Assembly: GCF_000687555.1 (NCBI RefSeq)
Contig: NZ_JHWJ01000004.1
Location: 248,001 to 312,000 of the forward strand
DNA: 64,000 bases
Origin: [Clostridium] aerotolerans DSM 5434
Lineage (GTDB): Bacteria; Bacillota; Clostridia; Lachnospirales; Lachnospiraceae
Direction of reading: 5' to 3'
The notes below the pieces were generated by a model, which searched no databases, was not told the origin of the DNA, and saw nothing but the letters and a program-made list of their open reading frames with translations. A program made the position numbers and the translations under genes. Every line of letters begins with the position of its first letter. The first letter of the stretch is position 1. Shown one piece after another: positions 1 through 7,938 of the stretch.

Positions 1-1
1 T

Positions 2-259
2 CCGTGGGGCCCACCGCCGGGACCGAAAAACCCCTGGGGTCCATGGGGACCGCCACCAGGAAAGAGACCAGGATGTGGAAATCCATGGGGACCGCCATGC
101 GGGAAACCATGGGGACCAAATCAACCCTGGGGCCCACCGTGGGGCCCAAACTGGGGACCTAGAGGACCGAAGGATAATCGGTGGTTAACCGATGTGGTTT
201 CAGTGCTGCTGCTCAATGAGATGCATCGCAGAAGATGCGCATCAGGTCGTTGTAGATAA
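2..259 (+). CDS. C-terminal part of a Trp/Gly/Pro-rich repeat protein (partial)
   Basis: An open frame enters from the left edge in frame 2 and ends at TAA 257-259, giving 85 visible residues. About the first 57 are a low-complexity array of PWGP-type units (PWGPPPGPKNPWGPWGPPPG and variants) with two scattered Cys. The last 28 or so leave the repeat and end in an Arg/Cys-rich tail (MHRRRCASGRCR). The frame has no stop, and a strong terminator follows 2 bases after the stop codon, which supports real coding. I do not recognise the family. Such tails occur in surface, coat or matrix-like low-complexity proteins, but no function is assigned. The start, and any signal peptide, lie outside the window. 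Confidence 0.6.
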   Translation, partial: PWGPPPGPKNPWGPWGPPPGKRPGCGNPWGPPCGKPWGPNQPWGPPWGPNWGPRGPKDNRWLTDVVSVLLLNEMHRRRCASGRCR

Positions 260-260
260 T

Positions 261-316
261 AAAAAAGGTGTGTTTCCTTCTAACTGTGTAAGTTAGTGAT
301 GAAACACACCTTTTTT
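261..316. terminator. Bidirectional intrinsic terminator
   Basis: A perfect 16-bp inverted repeat (AAAAAAGGTGTGTTTC, 261-276, against 301-316) has A/T runs at both outer ends. A second inner stem (CTAACT/AGTTAG, 280-296) sits in the loop. It lies between the Trp/Gly/Pro-rich gene on the plus strand and the ABC ATPase gene ending at 377 on the minus strand, so it can stop both convergent transcripts. Confidence 0.9.
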
Positions 317-376
317 ATAGGATAGAAATAGCTCCCAAACATCTATCATAATCTGCGGGTCAAACCTCTATGGTTC

Positions 377-1144
377 TCAGGAAAATGGCATATAGGCAAT
401 ACCAAGCTCCCCAGTCACGGGATTCGTATAGATTTCACAGGAAACATCATAAACCTCACGAATCAGCTCGCTGGTCAGCAGCTCTTTTGGAGTGCCCTGA
501 GCCATAAGCTTTCCTCGCTTCATAACATAAAGATAATCACAGTATTCCGCAGCAAGCTCCAAATCATGAAGAGCAGCAAGGGTGCCGACATTCATTTGCT
601 TTACGATGGATAAGATCTGCAGCTGATATTTAATATCTAAATGATTGGTCGGCTCATCCATCACAAGAAAGGAAGGCTGCTGTGCAATGGCACGTGCCAG
701 GATCACACGCTGCTTTTCACCGCCGGATAAGGTGAGATAGCTTCTATCCTCATATCCGGTCAGACTGACTTTATTAAGGGCTTCTCTCACAATCTCATGA
801 TCTTCTTCTGTATCCCGCTCCATAAACTTTTTATGGGGAGTCCGGCCCATTAAAACCATTTCCTCCACGGTAAAATCAAAGCTTAAATCATTAAACTGAC
901 CGACAACGCCCATAATGCGGGAGACTGACATAGGTTCTGATTTCAGCACGTCCAAATCACCTAAGTAAATGCTTCCTTTTTTCGGTTTAATGACCTTGTA
1001 AATGCTCTTAAGAAGTGTAGATTTTCCGCATCCATTAGGGCCTATCAATCCTACGAACTGTTTATTTTTCACTTTAATCGAAATATCGTTTACAATATCT
1101 GTATTTGCCAATGTAACGATCATATTTTCTGCTCTGAGTTCCAT
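377..1144 (-). CDS. ABC transporter ATP-binding protein, iron-siderophore/cobalamin (FecE/BtuD) type
   Basis: Cytoplasmic ATPase that would power the adjacent FecCD-type permease. Visible motifs are Walker A (GPNGCGKST), the LSGGEKQR signature, Walker B (FLVMDEPTNHLD) and the switch His (AALHD). The length (255 aa) is normal for the family. I start at ATG 1144 (MELRAEN), not at the ATG seven codons upstream. A GGAGGT site lies 7 nt before it, inside the last codons of the permease gene, and the two genes are then separated by a single base, implying translational coupling. The substrate cannot be read from the ATPase. The DtxR-like operators upstream favour iron-siderophore or haem, while cobalamin remains possible. 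Confidence 0.93.
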   Translation of the reverse strand: MELRAENMIVTLANTDIVNDISIKVKNKQFVGLIGPNGCGKSTLLKSIYKVIKPKKGSIYLGDLDVLKSEPMSVSRIMGVVGQFNDLSFDFTVEEMVLMGRTPHKKFMERDTEEDHEIVREALNKVSLTGYEDRSYLTLSGGEKQRVILARAIAQQPSFLVMDEPTNHLDIKYQLQILSIVKQMNVGTLAALHDLELAAEYCDYLYVMKRGKLMAQGTPKELLTSELIREVYDVSCEIYTNPVTGELGIAYMPFS

Positions 1145-1145
1145 C

Positions 1146-2249
1146 TTATTTACCTCCAAATCCATAGCCTTTTTTCATCAGCATGTACATAAACATGGGA
1201 GCGCCGATCATGGATGTAATAATTCCAATAGGCAGCTCACTCTGAGGGATCAGGGTACGTGCCAAAATATCGGCCCAGATCAGGAAGAGAGAACCGAACA
1301 AAATAGATACCGGCACCAGTCTTTTGTGGTCGGATCCCATGACTCCTCTCACAATATGGGGAATGATTAGTCCTACAAAACCGATGGTACCGCAGCTGGC
1401 AACGATAATTCCCGTAACGAATGCAGAAACCAGCATGAAGATGCGCAGATACTGATTTAAGGAGATTCCCAGGGTAACGGCCGCTTCGCTTCCCAGCAGC
1501 ATGGTATTAAGAATTCTGGACTGAGTTAAGAAGAATAAGGAGGCAGCGCAGATACTGACTGCCACCAGAGGCAGCTTATCCCATGTTGCGGATGCAATGC
1601 TTCCCATGGTCCAGAACGTAACTGTTTTAATGCCTTCTGAGTTATTAGCTAAATAAACAATAAAGTTAGAAAAGGAATTACATAGTGCATTGATCACCAT
1701 ACCTGCAAGTACAAGCTTCACCGAGGTTACCTTGCCCTTTACATTTGCAATGGCAAGCACTAAAAGTGCAGCTCCAAATGCTCCCGCAAAGGCCCATACG
1801 GCAACTCCCATCTGTCCCAGTATTCCGGGAATGCTAAAGCCCAGCATAATGGCAAATGTTGCGCCTAATGCGCCTCCTGAGGAAATGCCCAGGATATAAG
1901 GGTCTGCCAGAGGGTTCTGTACGGAGGCTTGGATGACCACGCCGCACAGGGAAAGTCCGGCGCCAATGAGCATGGACATCAAAGCCCGGGGCATACGGAT
2001 ATGCCAGATAATATCGGCAAAGGACGCCTGAGAAATCCCATCCAATGAGCCTAGTCTCATACCAGAGCTCTTATAAAGTAAGATGCGAAAGGTATCGCCA
2101 AGTGAGATGTTAACTTGTCCGATGGCAACCGAACAGCCAATGGAAAATACTATAAAAACAATCAGGAAGACGATCAACATTACAAATGACTTTTGTTGAA
2201 CTCTTCCCTTATTACGAAAACCTGTTGTGACGCTATTTTGTGACTTCAT
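1146..2249 (-). CDS. FecCD-family ABC transporter permease
   Basis: Integral membrane subunit of an iron-complex/cobalamin importer. The 367-aa protein has an N-terminal hydrophobic helix followed by the usual string of about ten membrane segments. Family hallmarks are the motif around RMPRALMSMLIGAGLSLCG, the QNPLADPYILGISSGGALGA stretch, and GFVGLIIPHIVRGVMG near the C-terminus. It has a good ribosome site (AAGGAG) before ATG 2249. It is the first gene of a two-gene minus-strand operon with the ATPase. The binding protein is encoded divergently at 2470, so the full importer is split between two promoters with a shared regulatory region. Confidence 0.95.
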   Translation of the reverse strand: MKSQNSVTTGFRNKGRVQQKSFVMLIVFLIVFIVFSIGCSVAIGQVNISLGDTFRILLYKSSGMRLGSLDGISQASFADIIWHIRMPRALMSMLIGAGLSLCGVVIQASVQNPLADPYILGISSGGALGATFAIMLGFSIPGILGQMGVAVWAFAGAFGAALLVLAIANVKGKVTSVKLVLAGMVINALCNSFSNFIVYLANNSEGIKTVTFWTMGSIASATWDKLPLVAVSICAASLFFLTQSRILNTMLLGSEAAVTLGISLNQYLRIFMLVSAFVTGIIVASCGTIGFVGLIIPHIVRGVMGSDHKRLVPVSILFGSLFLIWADILARTLIPQSELPIGIITSMIGAPMFMYMLMKKGYGFGGK

Positions 2250-2289
2250 GCTTATAACTCCTTAGTAATTGGTACATTCTGTTTTGTAA

Positions 2290-2309
2290 TGGTTAGTTAA
2301 ATCTAACCA
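2290..2309. promoter_or_regulatory. Predicted metal-regulator operator 1 (permease side)
   Basis: Perfect inverted repeat TGGTTAG-N6-CTAACCA. It lies just downstream of the minus-strand -10 box, where a bound repressor would block transcription. The core GTTAG-N6-CTAAC recurs at 2425-2440 at the equivalent position of the divergent promoter. The half-sites resemble DtxR/IdeR-family operators. Which regulator binds is an inference. Confidence 0.6.
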
Positions 2310-2315
2310 AAGTTC

Positions 2316-2344
2316 AATATAACACACCCAAATACGGCTGTCAA
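2316..2344 (-). promoter_or_regulatory. Sigma-A promoter of the permease/ATPase operon
   Basis: Read on the minus strand: TTGACA (2344-2339), 17-bp spacer, TATATT (2321-2316), followed directly by operator 1. Confidence 0.75.
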
Positions 2345-2388
2345 TAAAAAGGACGACTCTTAAAGAAAGAGAAAATTTTTAGAACCGG

Positions 2389-2418
2389 TTGACAAATTGT
2401 CTCTTTCTATTGTATATT
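2389..2418 (+). promoter_or_regulatory. Sigma-A promoter of the binding-protein gene
   Basis: TTGACA (2389-2394), 18-bp spacer, TATATT (2413-2418). Operator 2 begins 7 bp downstream. Confidence 0.7.
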
Positions 2419-2424
2419 TGGTAA

Positions 2425-2440
2425 GTTAGACGTAACTAAC
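2425..2440. promoter_or_regulatory. Predicted metal-regulator operator 2 (binding-protein side)
   Basis: GTTAG-N6-CTAAC inverted repeat overlapping the expected transcription start. It has the same half-sites and spacing as operator 1, so one regulator probably controls both halves of the importer. Confidence 0.55.
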
Positions 2441-2469
2441 CTATAATCCAGCTAAAAGGAGAGATACCA

Positions 2470-3507
2470 TTGAATTTCACTTGGAAAAAACAACTTATGG
2501 GCATTTCGATGCTTGCACTTATGACCACAGGAGTGGCAGGATGCGCCTCCAAAGCCCCCACTGCCAATAAAGAAAATGAAACGGCTAAGGAACAGACCTC
2601 TGATACCTCAGCCTATCCCTTAACCATATCCAATTACAGCATAAGTGATGGCGTGTGGTCTCCAAAGGACCAGGTATTTAAGGCCGCCCCCACCCGTGTG
2701 GTCGCTAATAATCAGTCCGCGGCTGAACTGTTGATCCGCCTGGGGCTTACAGATTCCATGGTGGGTGTTGCTGCTCTTTATGGGGCAACGGAAGAAGATA
2801 TCAAGGAAGAATTTTCGAAAATTCCCGTACTCAATGAAAAATATGTAGGAAAAGAAATAACCCTTGGTGCAAACCCCGATCTTGTCATGGGACGAGGTGA
2901 CCTGTTTGCGGATTCAGAATGGGGCGTGGGTACAGTTGATGAGTTGAATTCATTGGGCGTCAATACGTATATCTTTAATGCCTGTCAAAAGGGAGCCAAG
3001 CTTGACGCATTGTTCAAAGACATTGATGAGATAGGAAAGATATTTCATGCAGAAGATAAAGCTACCGCCTTTGCAGACAGCCTCCATACCAGAATAAGCC
3101 AGCTGGAAACGAAAATGAAAGAGGTGGAGCCCCTTAAATATGGCTATATATCCTACAGCGATGGCAACGTATCTACGTATGCGGGAACCACTGACACCTA
3201 TCAAAACGATGCCCTCAATATCATAAAGCTGGATAACGCTTTTAAAGATGCAGCCGGTGAAATCACCCTGGAACAGCTTGTTTCAACCAATCCTGATATC
3301 CTTCTCATCTCCCGTTATACCGGCGGCCCTGATACAGAGGAATCGGTTGCTTCCATTTATGAAATGCCTGCATTACAGTCACTTACCGCAGTGAAAAACC
3401 GCCAGATTTACATTATTGACTTTAGTCACTTCTGGGGATTCAGCTACCAGATTTTAGATGGTGTAGAGCAGCTTGCCAAAGAAATGCATCCGGATCTGAT
3501 GAAATAA
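2470..3507 (+). CDS. Iron-complex/cobalamin-type ABC substrate-binding lipoprotein
   Basis: Extracytoplasmic receptor of the importer encoded divergently at 377-2249. The N-terminus is a lipoprotein signal (charged WKK, hydrophobic core, lipobox ending VAGC) with acylated Cys at about residue 25. The rest matches the helical-backbone peripla_BP_2/TroA fold: an early RVVANNQSAAELLIRLGL stretch, NPDLVMGRG, and late STNPDILLIS. The length (345 aa) is typical. Translation appears to start at TTG 2470, since AAAGGAGAG is correctly placed before it and no in-frame ATG gives the signal peptide. Ligand identity is unknown; an Fe(III) chelate is favoured by the operators. Confidence 0.92.
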   Translation: MNFTWKKQLMGISMLALMTTGVAGCASKAPTANKENETAKEQTSDTSAYPLTISNYSISDGVWSPKDQVFKAAPTRVVANNQSAAELLIRLGLTDSMVGVAALYGATEEDIKEEFSKIPVLNEKYVGKEITLGANPDLVMGRGDLFADSEWGVGTVDELNSLGVNTYIFNACQKGAKLDALFKDIDEIGKIFHAEDKATAFADSLHTRISQLETKMKEVEPLKYGYISYSDGNVSTYAGTTDTYQNDALNIIKLDNAFKDAAGEITLEQLVSTNPDILLISRYTGGPDTEESVASIYEMPALQSLTAVKNRQIYIIDFSHFWGFSYQILDGVEQLAKEMHPDLMK

Positions 3508-3917
3508 AGTCATTAGAAGTGGTTCCATACTCCATACACATGCTCATAGTTCTGTCCTGCTGATGCAGACAGACAATAGACGCTTACTAAAAATCAGTGT
3601 GTGATAGCTATTGATCCAAACATATAATACAGATAACACGAAAATACGTCTTGTAACGGAATTTCAGAATGGAGTTTACCTCAAAAAGAGGTCGCCCAAT
3701 TCAGAAGTCGTTCAAGACGTATTTTTACTATTTCCCCAATCACCTATCTTAAATCAATCCATTCAGTCCTTTCCTTTGTCCCCGCTTTTCCTTAAAGATT
3801 TTACGGCATTCCTAAAAGTCTCCGGATTTACGAATGTTTAAGAAAGTTTTCATTGTAGTTTTGGTTATAATTGTATAGAATAATAAGATAGAAAGTAAAG
3901 TCAAAGGAAGTTTTCAT
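3508..3917. other. Intergenic region with a weak promoter, no convincing gene
   Basis: 410 bases between the binding-protein gene and the large secreted-protein gene. A 76-codon frame at 3611-3841 opens with TTG, has no ribosome site and an unremarkable composition, so I do not call it. A possible promoter for the downstream gene is TTGTAG (3853-3858), 17 bp, TAGAAT (3876-3881). No clear terminator is seen after 3507. Confidence 0.5.
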
Positions 3918-6392
3918 ATGAATCGAATGATTAAGAAAATTGCGGTGTTATCTGCGGTTTTTGTAGCAGCCACCGCAGTTTATTTTGTTTGGAACCAAAA
4001 AACAACGGAAAAAAAAGATGTTATGGTCTACACCTCCATGGATGAGTCCTCTCTCCCCGTTGTTTATACCGATATGTACGGCAGAAAGATGAATCTGCTG
4101 CACGGCTACACTCAGGACATGAAGCAGACCGTTTCCAGGGAAGCTCTTACCCTTCTGCCTGCTGACCGTTCTTTAAACCTTCAGATCTCAGATAACAGCG
4201 GAAGCATCAATGGAATCAGCTATGAAGTCCGCAGTCTTGATATGGAGCGGCTGGTAGAGCGGACAACCGTTGAGACCTGGAATCAGGCGGATGATGGTGT
4301 TTCTGTTTCCCTTCCCATCCAGAATCTGTTAACAAAGGACAAGGAATACTTGCTCGTCCTCGACCTGGATACCTCAAGTAAAGGAAGTCTCCTTTACTAC
4401 ACAAGAATCATGTGGACAGACAACAGCAATGCCAAGGATATGATTGATTTTGCAGTTAATTTTACCACTAAGACCTTTAATTATGAGCAGGCCAAAGAGC
4501 TTACCACCTATCTGGAAAGCAATGATTCAGAGGATAACAGCTCCCTTAGCCATGTTTCCATACGTTCCAGCTTTTCCCAGCTGACCTGGGGCGGTCTTTC
4601 TGTTGCTCCTGTGGGAGATATTCAGGCAACCCTTAAGGATTTAAACGGAATTATGTGCAGCGTCCAGCTAAAATACCAGGTAGCCAGAGGAGAGGGCGAT
4701 TCCAGAGAGCTTTATGAAGTGGAGGACAACTTCACCATGAAGTGGGACAGCCGCAGAATTTATCTCATGGATTTTAACCGGGATACCAGTCAGGTCTTTT
4801 CCGGGCAGAGAGAGCTTTTTGCCGGAAAACGGATTCTTCTTGGAATCGTTGACCCGGAAGAGGTACGGACAGCAAAAAGTCCGTCAGGGAACCAGATTGC
4901 CTATGTGGTGAACCGGGACCTTTGGACCTTTGACCAGAAGGGAGAACATGGTGTTAAGGTATTTTCCTTCCGAAGCAAAGAAGATGACCGCATCCGAAGC
5001 GGGTATGACCAGCATGATATCAAGATTCTTTCCGTAGGTGACAATGGAGATGTGAATTTCCTGGTATACGGATACATGAACCGTGGAATCCACGAGGGAA
5101 GCATGGGAATAGCCATGTATCAGTACAGCAGTCAGAACAATGCCATAGAGGAACGTTTCTTCACTCCAATTACCTTATCCTATGAGATGCTCAAAGAGGA
5201 TATGGACCAGCTGGCTCATTTAGGAAGCAATGGAATGCTTTATTTAATGGCCGACCGGTCGGTATACGGAATTGATTTAAACAGCAACGAATATATGGTT
5301 CTTGCAGATTCCCTCATGGAAGGTGGCTATGCAGTCAGCGGAACGGAACGCCATTTTGCATGGCAGGAAGGAAGCGACATCTATGGGGCAGGAGTGATCC
5401 ACCTCATGAATCTTGACACTGGAATCAAGCGGGAGATTGCAGGGGGAGATCATGATTTATACCGTCCCTTAGGCTTTGTTGGAGATGATTTTATCTACGG
5501 CATTGCAAACGAGGGCGACAAATGGGTGGAAAACGGTAGAATACTGGATGCCCCTATGCACCGAATTGAGATTATGGACCAGGCCGGAAAGATTTTAAAG
5601 GAGTATGAGCAGGAGAATGTTTATATTTCCGATGTTTCTGTAGATGACAGCCGAATTCATCTGACTCAGGTGGTTAAATCGGCAGACCAGTCTTATGCTG
5701 CTTCTAAGCGGGATACCATTGTCTGCAATCAGGAAATCACCAATGATGAAATAGAAGGAGTCGGCTCCGCCGCGACTCAGGACCGGAAAAAGATTTATTT
5801 TATCCAGCTTTCCAAGGACACACAAAGCAAAGAGGTAAGAATCACAGTACCAAAGAAGGTGGCCTATGAAACTACAGAAGTGGTGGAATTAAAGGGCAAT
5901 CAAAAGGCAAGAGAAAACCGCTACTATGCCTACAGCGGAAGCCATTTTCTTGGAAGTAGAAGAGATTTTACCGATGCTCTGGCCCTGGCCTTTGACAGAA
6001 TGGGCGTGGTAACCGATCAGAATCAGGAGATTTTATGGAGCCGTGTCAATCGTCCACCCATTCGCAACATGAAGGACCCCATGAAAAATGGAGCTGTATT
6101 TTTACACAATCTAGAAGATTTTGACGGAGAGAGAACCCTGCGGGACGGCGTTTTGATGATCGATGCCAGAGGCTGTACCTTAAACCAGGTGCTTTACTTT
6201 GTAGGCAAGGGGTGCCCGGTGGCAGCGTATACTGGTCAGGGAGGATATCTTCTCATATCGGGCTACGATCAGTACAACGTAACCCTTTATAATCCGTCTA
6301 CCGGAGACAGCCAGAAGATGGGGATCAACGATGCCTCTTCCTTCTTCACAGAACGGGGAAATGATTTTGTCTGCGGACTATTGTTGGAATAG
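3918..6392 (+). CDS. Large membrane-anchored or secreted protein of unknown function
   Basis: 824 aa. Residues 5-25 form one hydrophobic signal/anchor helix after a basic start (MNRMIKK), so the bulk is predicted outside the cell. The N-terminal third is beta-rich. The middle (about 320-640) has repeated blade-like segments in a beta-propeller style (AKSPSGNQIAYVVNRDLW, GSNGMLYLMADRSVYGID, GFVGDDFIYGIANEGD). The last 130 or so residues resemble a C39/papain-like fold, with GCTLNQVLYFVGKGCPVAAY and then YLLISGYDQYNVTLYNPSTG. At the position where C39 peptidases carry a catalytic His (H-x-hydrophobic-GYD) this protein has Leu, so if related it is probably inactive. Transcribed on its own ahead of murA. 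No family name can be given with confidence. Confidence 0.75.
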   Translation: MNRMIKKIAVLSAVFVAATAVYFVWNQKTTEKKDVMVYTSMDESSLPVVYTDMYGRKMNLLHGYTQDMKQTVSREALTLLPADRSLNLQISDNSGSINGISYEVRSLDMERLVERTTVETWNQADDGVSVSLPIQNLLTKDKEYLLVLDLDTSSKGSLLYYTRIMWTDNSNAKDMIDFAVNFTTKTFNYEQAKELTTYLESNDSEDNSSLSHVSIRSSFSQLTWGGLSVAPVGDIQATLKDLNGIMCSVQLKYQVARGEGDSRELYEVEDNFTMKWDSRRIYLMDFNRDTSQVFSGQRELFAGKRILLGIVDPEEVRTAKSPSGNQIAYVVNRDLWTFDQKGEHGVKVFSFRSKEDDRIRSGYDQHDIKILSVGDNGDVNFLVYGYMNRGIHEGSMGIAMYQYSSQNNAIEERFFTPITLSYEMLKEDMDQLAHLGSNGMLYLMADRSVYGIDLNSNEYMVLADSLMEGGYAVSGTERHFAWQEGSDIYGAGVIHLMNLDTGIKREIAGGDHDLYRPLGFVGDDFIYGIANEGDKWVENGRILDAPMHRIEIMDQAGKILKEYEQENVYISDVSVDDSRIHLTQVVKSADQSYAASKRDTIVCNQEITNDEIEGVGSAATQDRKKIYFIQLSKDTQSKEVRITVPKKVAYETTEVVELKGNQKARENRYYAYSGSHFLGSRRDFTDALALAFDRMGVVTDQNQEILWSRVNRPPIRNMKDPMKNGAVFLHNLEDFDGERTLRDGVLMIDARGCTLNQVLYFVGKGCPVAAYTGQGGYLLISGYDQYNVTLYNPSTGDSQKMGINDASSFFTERGNDFVCGLLLE

Positions 6393-6405
6393 AAAATGCG
6401 TTCTC

Positions 6406-6433
6406 TTTACAAATTCCCAGGATGTGTTATAAT
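6406..6433 (+). promoter_or_regulatory. Promoter of murA
   Basis: TTTACA (6406-6411), 16-bp spacer, TATAAT (6428-6433), with an extended -10 TG at 6425-6426. It lies 67 bp upstream of the murA start. Confidence 0.7.
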
Positions 6434-6499
6434 TATCAAAGGCTAATCAAGAAAACGTAAGAAATTTTTAATAGATAACGTGATAATCAGAGGTGTGAA

Positions 6500-7792
6500 A
6501 TGGAGCAGTATATTATGAAGGGCGGAAATCCACTGGTGGGCGAAGTTACCATCGGCGGAGCAAAGAATGCCGCTTTAGGAATTCTGGCAGCAGCTATTAT
6601 GACAGACGAAGATGTTCTGATCGATAATTTACCCGATGTTCGGGATATAAATGTATTACTGGAAGCGATTGAAGAGATTGGTGCAAAGGTAGAACGCATC
6701 GACAGACATACCGTTCGTATCAACGGCGGAACCATTCGGGAAGTATCCGTTGATGATGAATATATCCGTAAGATCAGAGCCTCCTATTATTTTATCGGAG
6801 CGATGCTTGGCAAATATAAAAGCGCCCAGGTTCCTCTTCCAGGTGGCTGCAACATTGGAAGCCGACCGATTGATCAGCATTTAAAGGGATTCCGCGCCCT
6901 TGGAGCGGAAGTAAAGATTGAGCGTGGAGCCGTAATCGCCCATGCCATTGACCTTGTGGCAAGCCATATCTATTTAGACGTGGTAAGCGTTGGAGCGACC
7001 ATTAATGTAATGATGGCGGCAACTCTCGCAGAAGGACAGACTATTTTAGAAAATGTGGCAAAAGAGCCACACGTCGTTGACGTTGCAAACTTCTTAAACA
7101 GCATGGGAGCCAACATCAAAGGCGCTGGTACCGATACCATCCGCATCCGCGGTGTGAATAAGCTTCATGGAACCGAATATTCCATTATCCCTGACCAGAT
7201 CGAGGCAGGCACCTTTATGTGTGCAGCAGCGATTACCAGAGGGGATGTTATGGTGAAAAACGTAATACCAAAGCATCTGGAAGCCATTTCTGCAAAGCTC
7301 CTTGAGATGGGATGTGAAGTGGTTGAATTTGACGATGCAGTCCGCGTGGTTGGTAAGACCAATCAAAAGCATACGGATATTAAGACTCTTCCTTATCCTG
7401 GGTTCCCTACGGATATGCAGCCTCAGATGGCGGTAACATTGGCTCTTGCTAATGGAACCAGTGTGGTAACAGAGAGTATCTTTGAAAATCGTTTCCGTTA
7501 CGTAGATGAACTGTCCCGCATGGGAGCCAGCGTTAAGGTAGAAGGCAACGTAGCAGTCATCGACGGAGTAGGCGGCTTCAGCGGCGCATTCGTCAATGCC
7601 CCCGACCTTCGTGCCGGTGCAGCTCTTGTTATTGCAGGACTGGCGGCAGACGGATATACTGTGGTCGATGAAATCGGATTTATTCAGAGAGGCTATGAGT
7701 GCTTTGAAGAGAAGCTTCAGGGACTTGGAGCCATGATTGAAAAAGTAGATTCCGAAAAGGAAGCGAAGAAGTTTAAATTAAAGGTAGGTTAG
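6500..7792 (+). CDS. murA: UDP-N-acetylglucosamine 1-carboxyvinyltransferase
   Basis: First committed step of peptidoglycan synthesis: transfers enolpyruvate from PEP to UDP-GlcNAc in the cytoplasm. The 430-aa length is typical. Visible hallmarks are GGAKNAALGILAAAIM near the N-terminus (substrate-binding Lys/Asn), IRKIRASYYFIGAMLG, and PLPGGCNIGSRPIDQH with the catalytic, fosfomycin-sensitive Cys at residue 117. DMQPQMAVTLALA and ENRFRYVDELSRMGA follow. The IRASYY/GGCNIG wording is typical of clostridial MurA paralogues; whether this is the only copy cannot be told here. Monocistronic: own promoter upstream, terminator directly after the stop. Confidence 0.97.
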   Translation: MEQYIMKGGNPLVGEVTIGGAKNAALGILAAAIMTDEDVLIDNLPDVRDINVLLEAIEEIGAKVERIDRHTVRINGGTIREVSVDDEYIRKIRASYYFIGAMLGKYKSAQVPLPGGCNIGSRPIDQHLKGFRALGAEVKIERGAVIAHAIDLVASHIYLDVVSVGATINVMMAATLAEGQTILENVAKEPHVVDVANFLNSMGANIKGAGTDTIRIRGVNKLHGTEYSIIPDQIEAGTFMCAAAITRGDVMVKNVIPKHLEAISAKLLEMGCEVVEFDDAVRVVGKTNQKHTDIKTLPYPGFPTDMQPQMAVTLALANGTSVVTESIFENRFRYVDELSRMGASVKVEGNVAVIDGVGGFSGAFVNAPDLRAGAALVIAGLAADGYTVVDEIGFIQRGYECFEEKLQGLGAMIEKVDSEKEAKKFKLKVG

Positions 7793-7816
7793 GCGGGGAT
7801 ATTTCCCGCCTTTTTT
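7792..7816 (+). terminator. Intrinsic terminator of murA
   Basis: GGCGGG / CCCGCC stem (7792-7797 with 7805-7810) followed by six T (7811-7816). Confidence 0.9.
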
Positions 7817-7938
7817 ATGTCATAGGGAAATTATGGACACTGAGGCAGGTTCCGTGATAAAATGTCGGTGTGATAAAAGGAATGCCGCCTACATACCCTT
7901 TAAAGGTGCGGGCAGGCAAGTTAAGCGGAGGTAACAAA

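Noticed and set aside
1-175. Minus-strand frame rich in GPHG repeats with an internal TGA, resembling a broken repeat gene
   Set aside because: The plus-strand frame over the same bases is open through to a stop at 257-259 with a terminator right behind it. The minus frame is the complement of that repeat and is interrupted by stops.
200-262. Minus-strand frame ending in YNDLMRIFCDASH, which looks like a protein C-terminus
   Set aside because: It would have to be read through the terminator hairpin at 261-316 and has no room for a gene upstream of it.
3611-3841. 76-codon ORF on the plus strand
   Set aside because: TTG start, no ribosome site, no recognisable motif. Kept only as part of the intergenic note.
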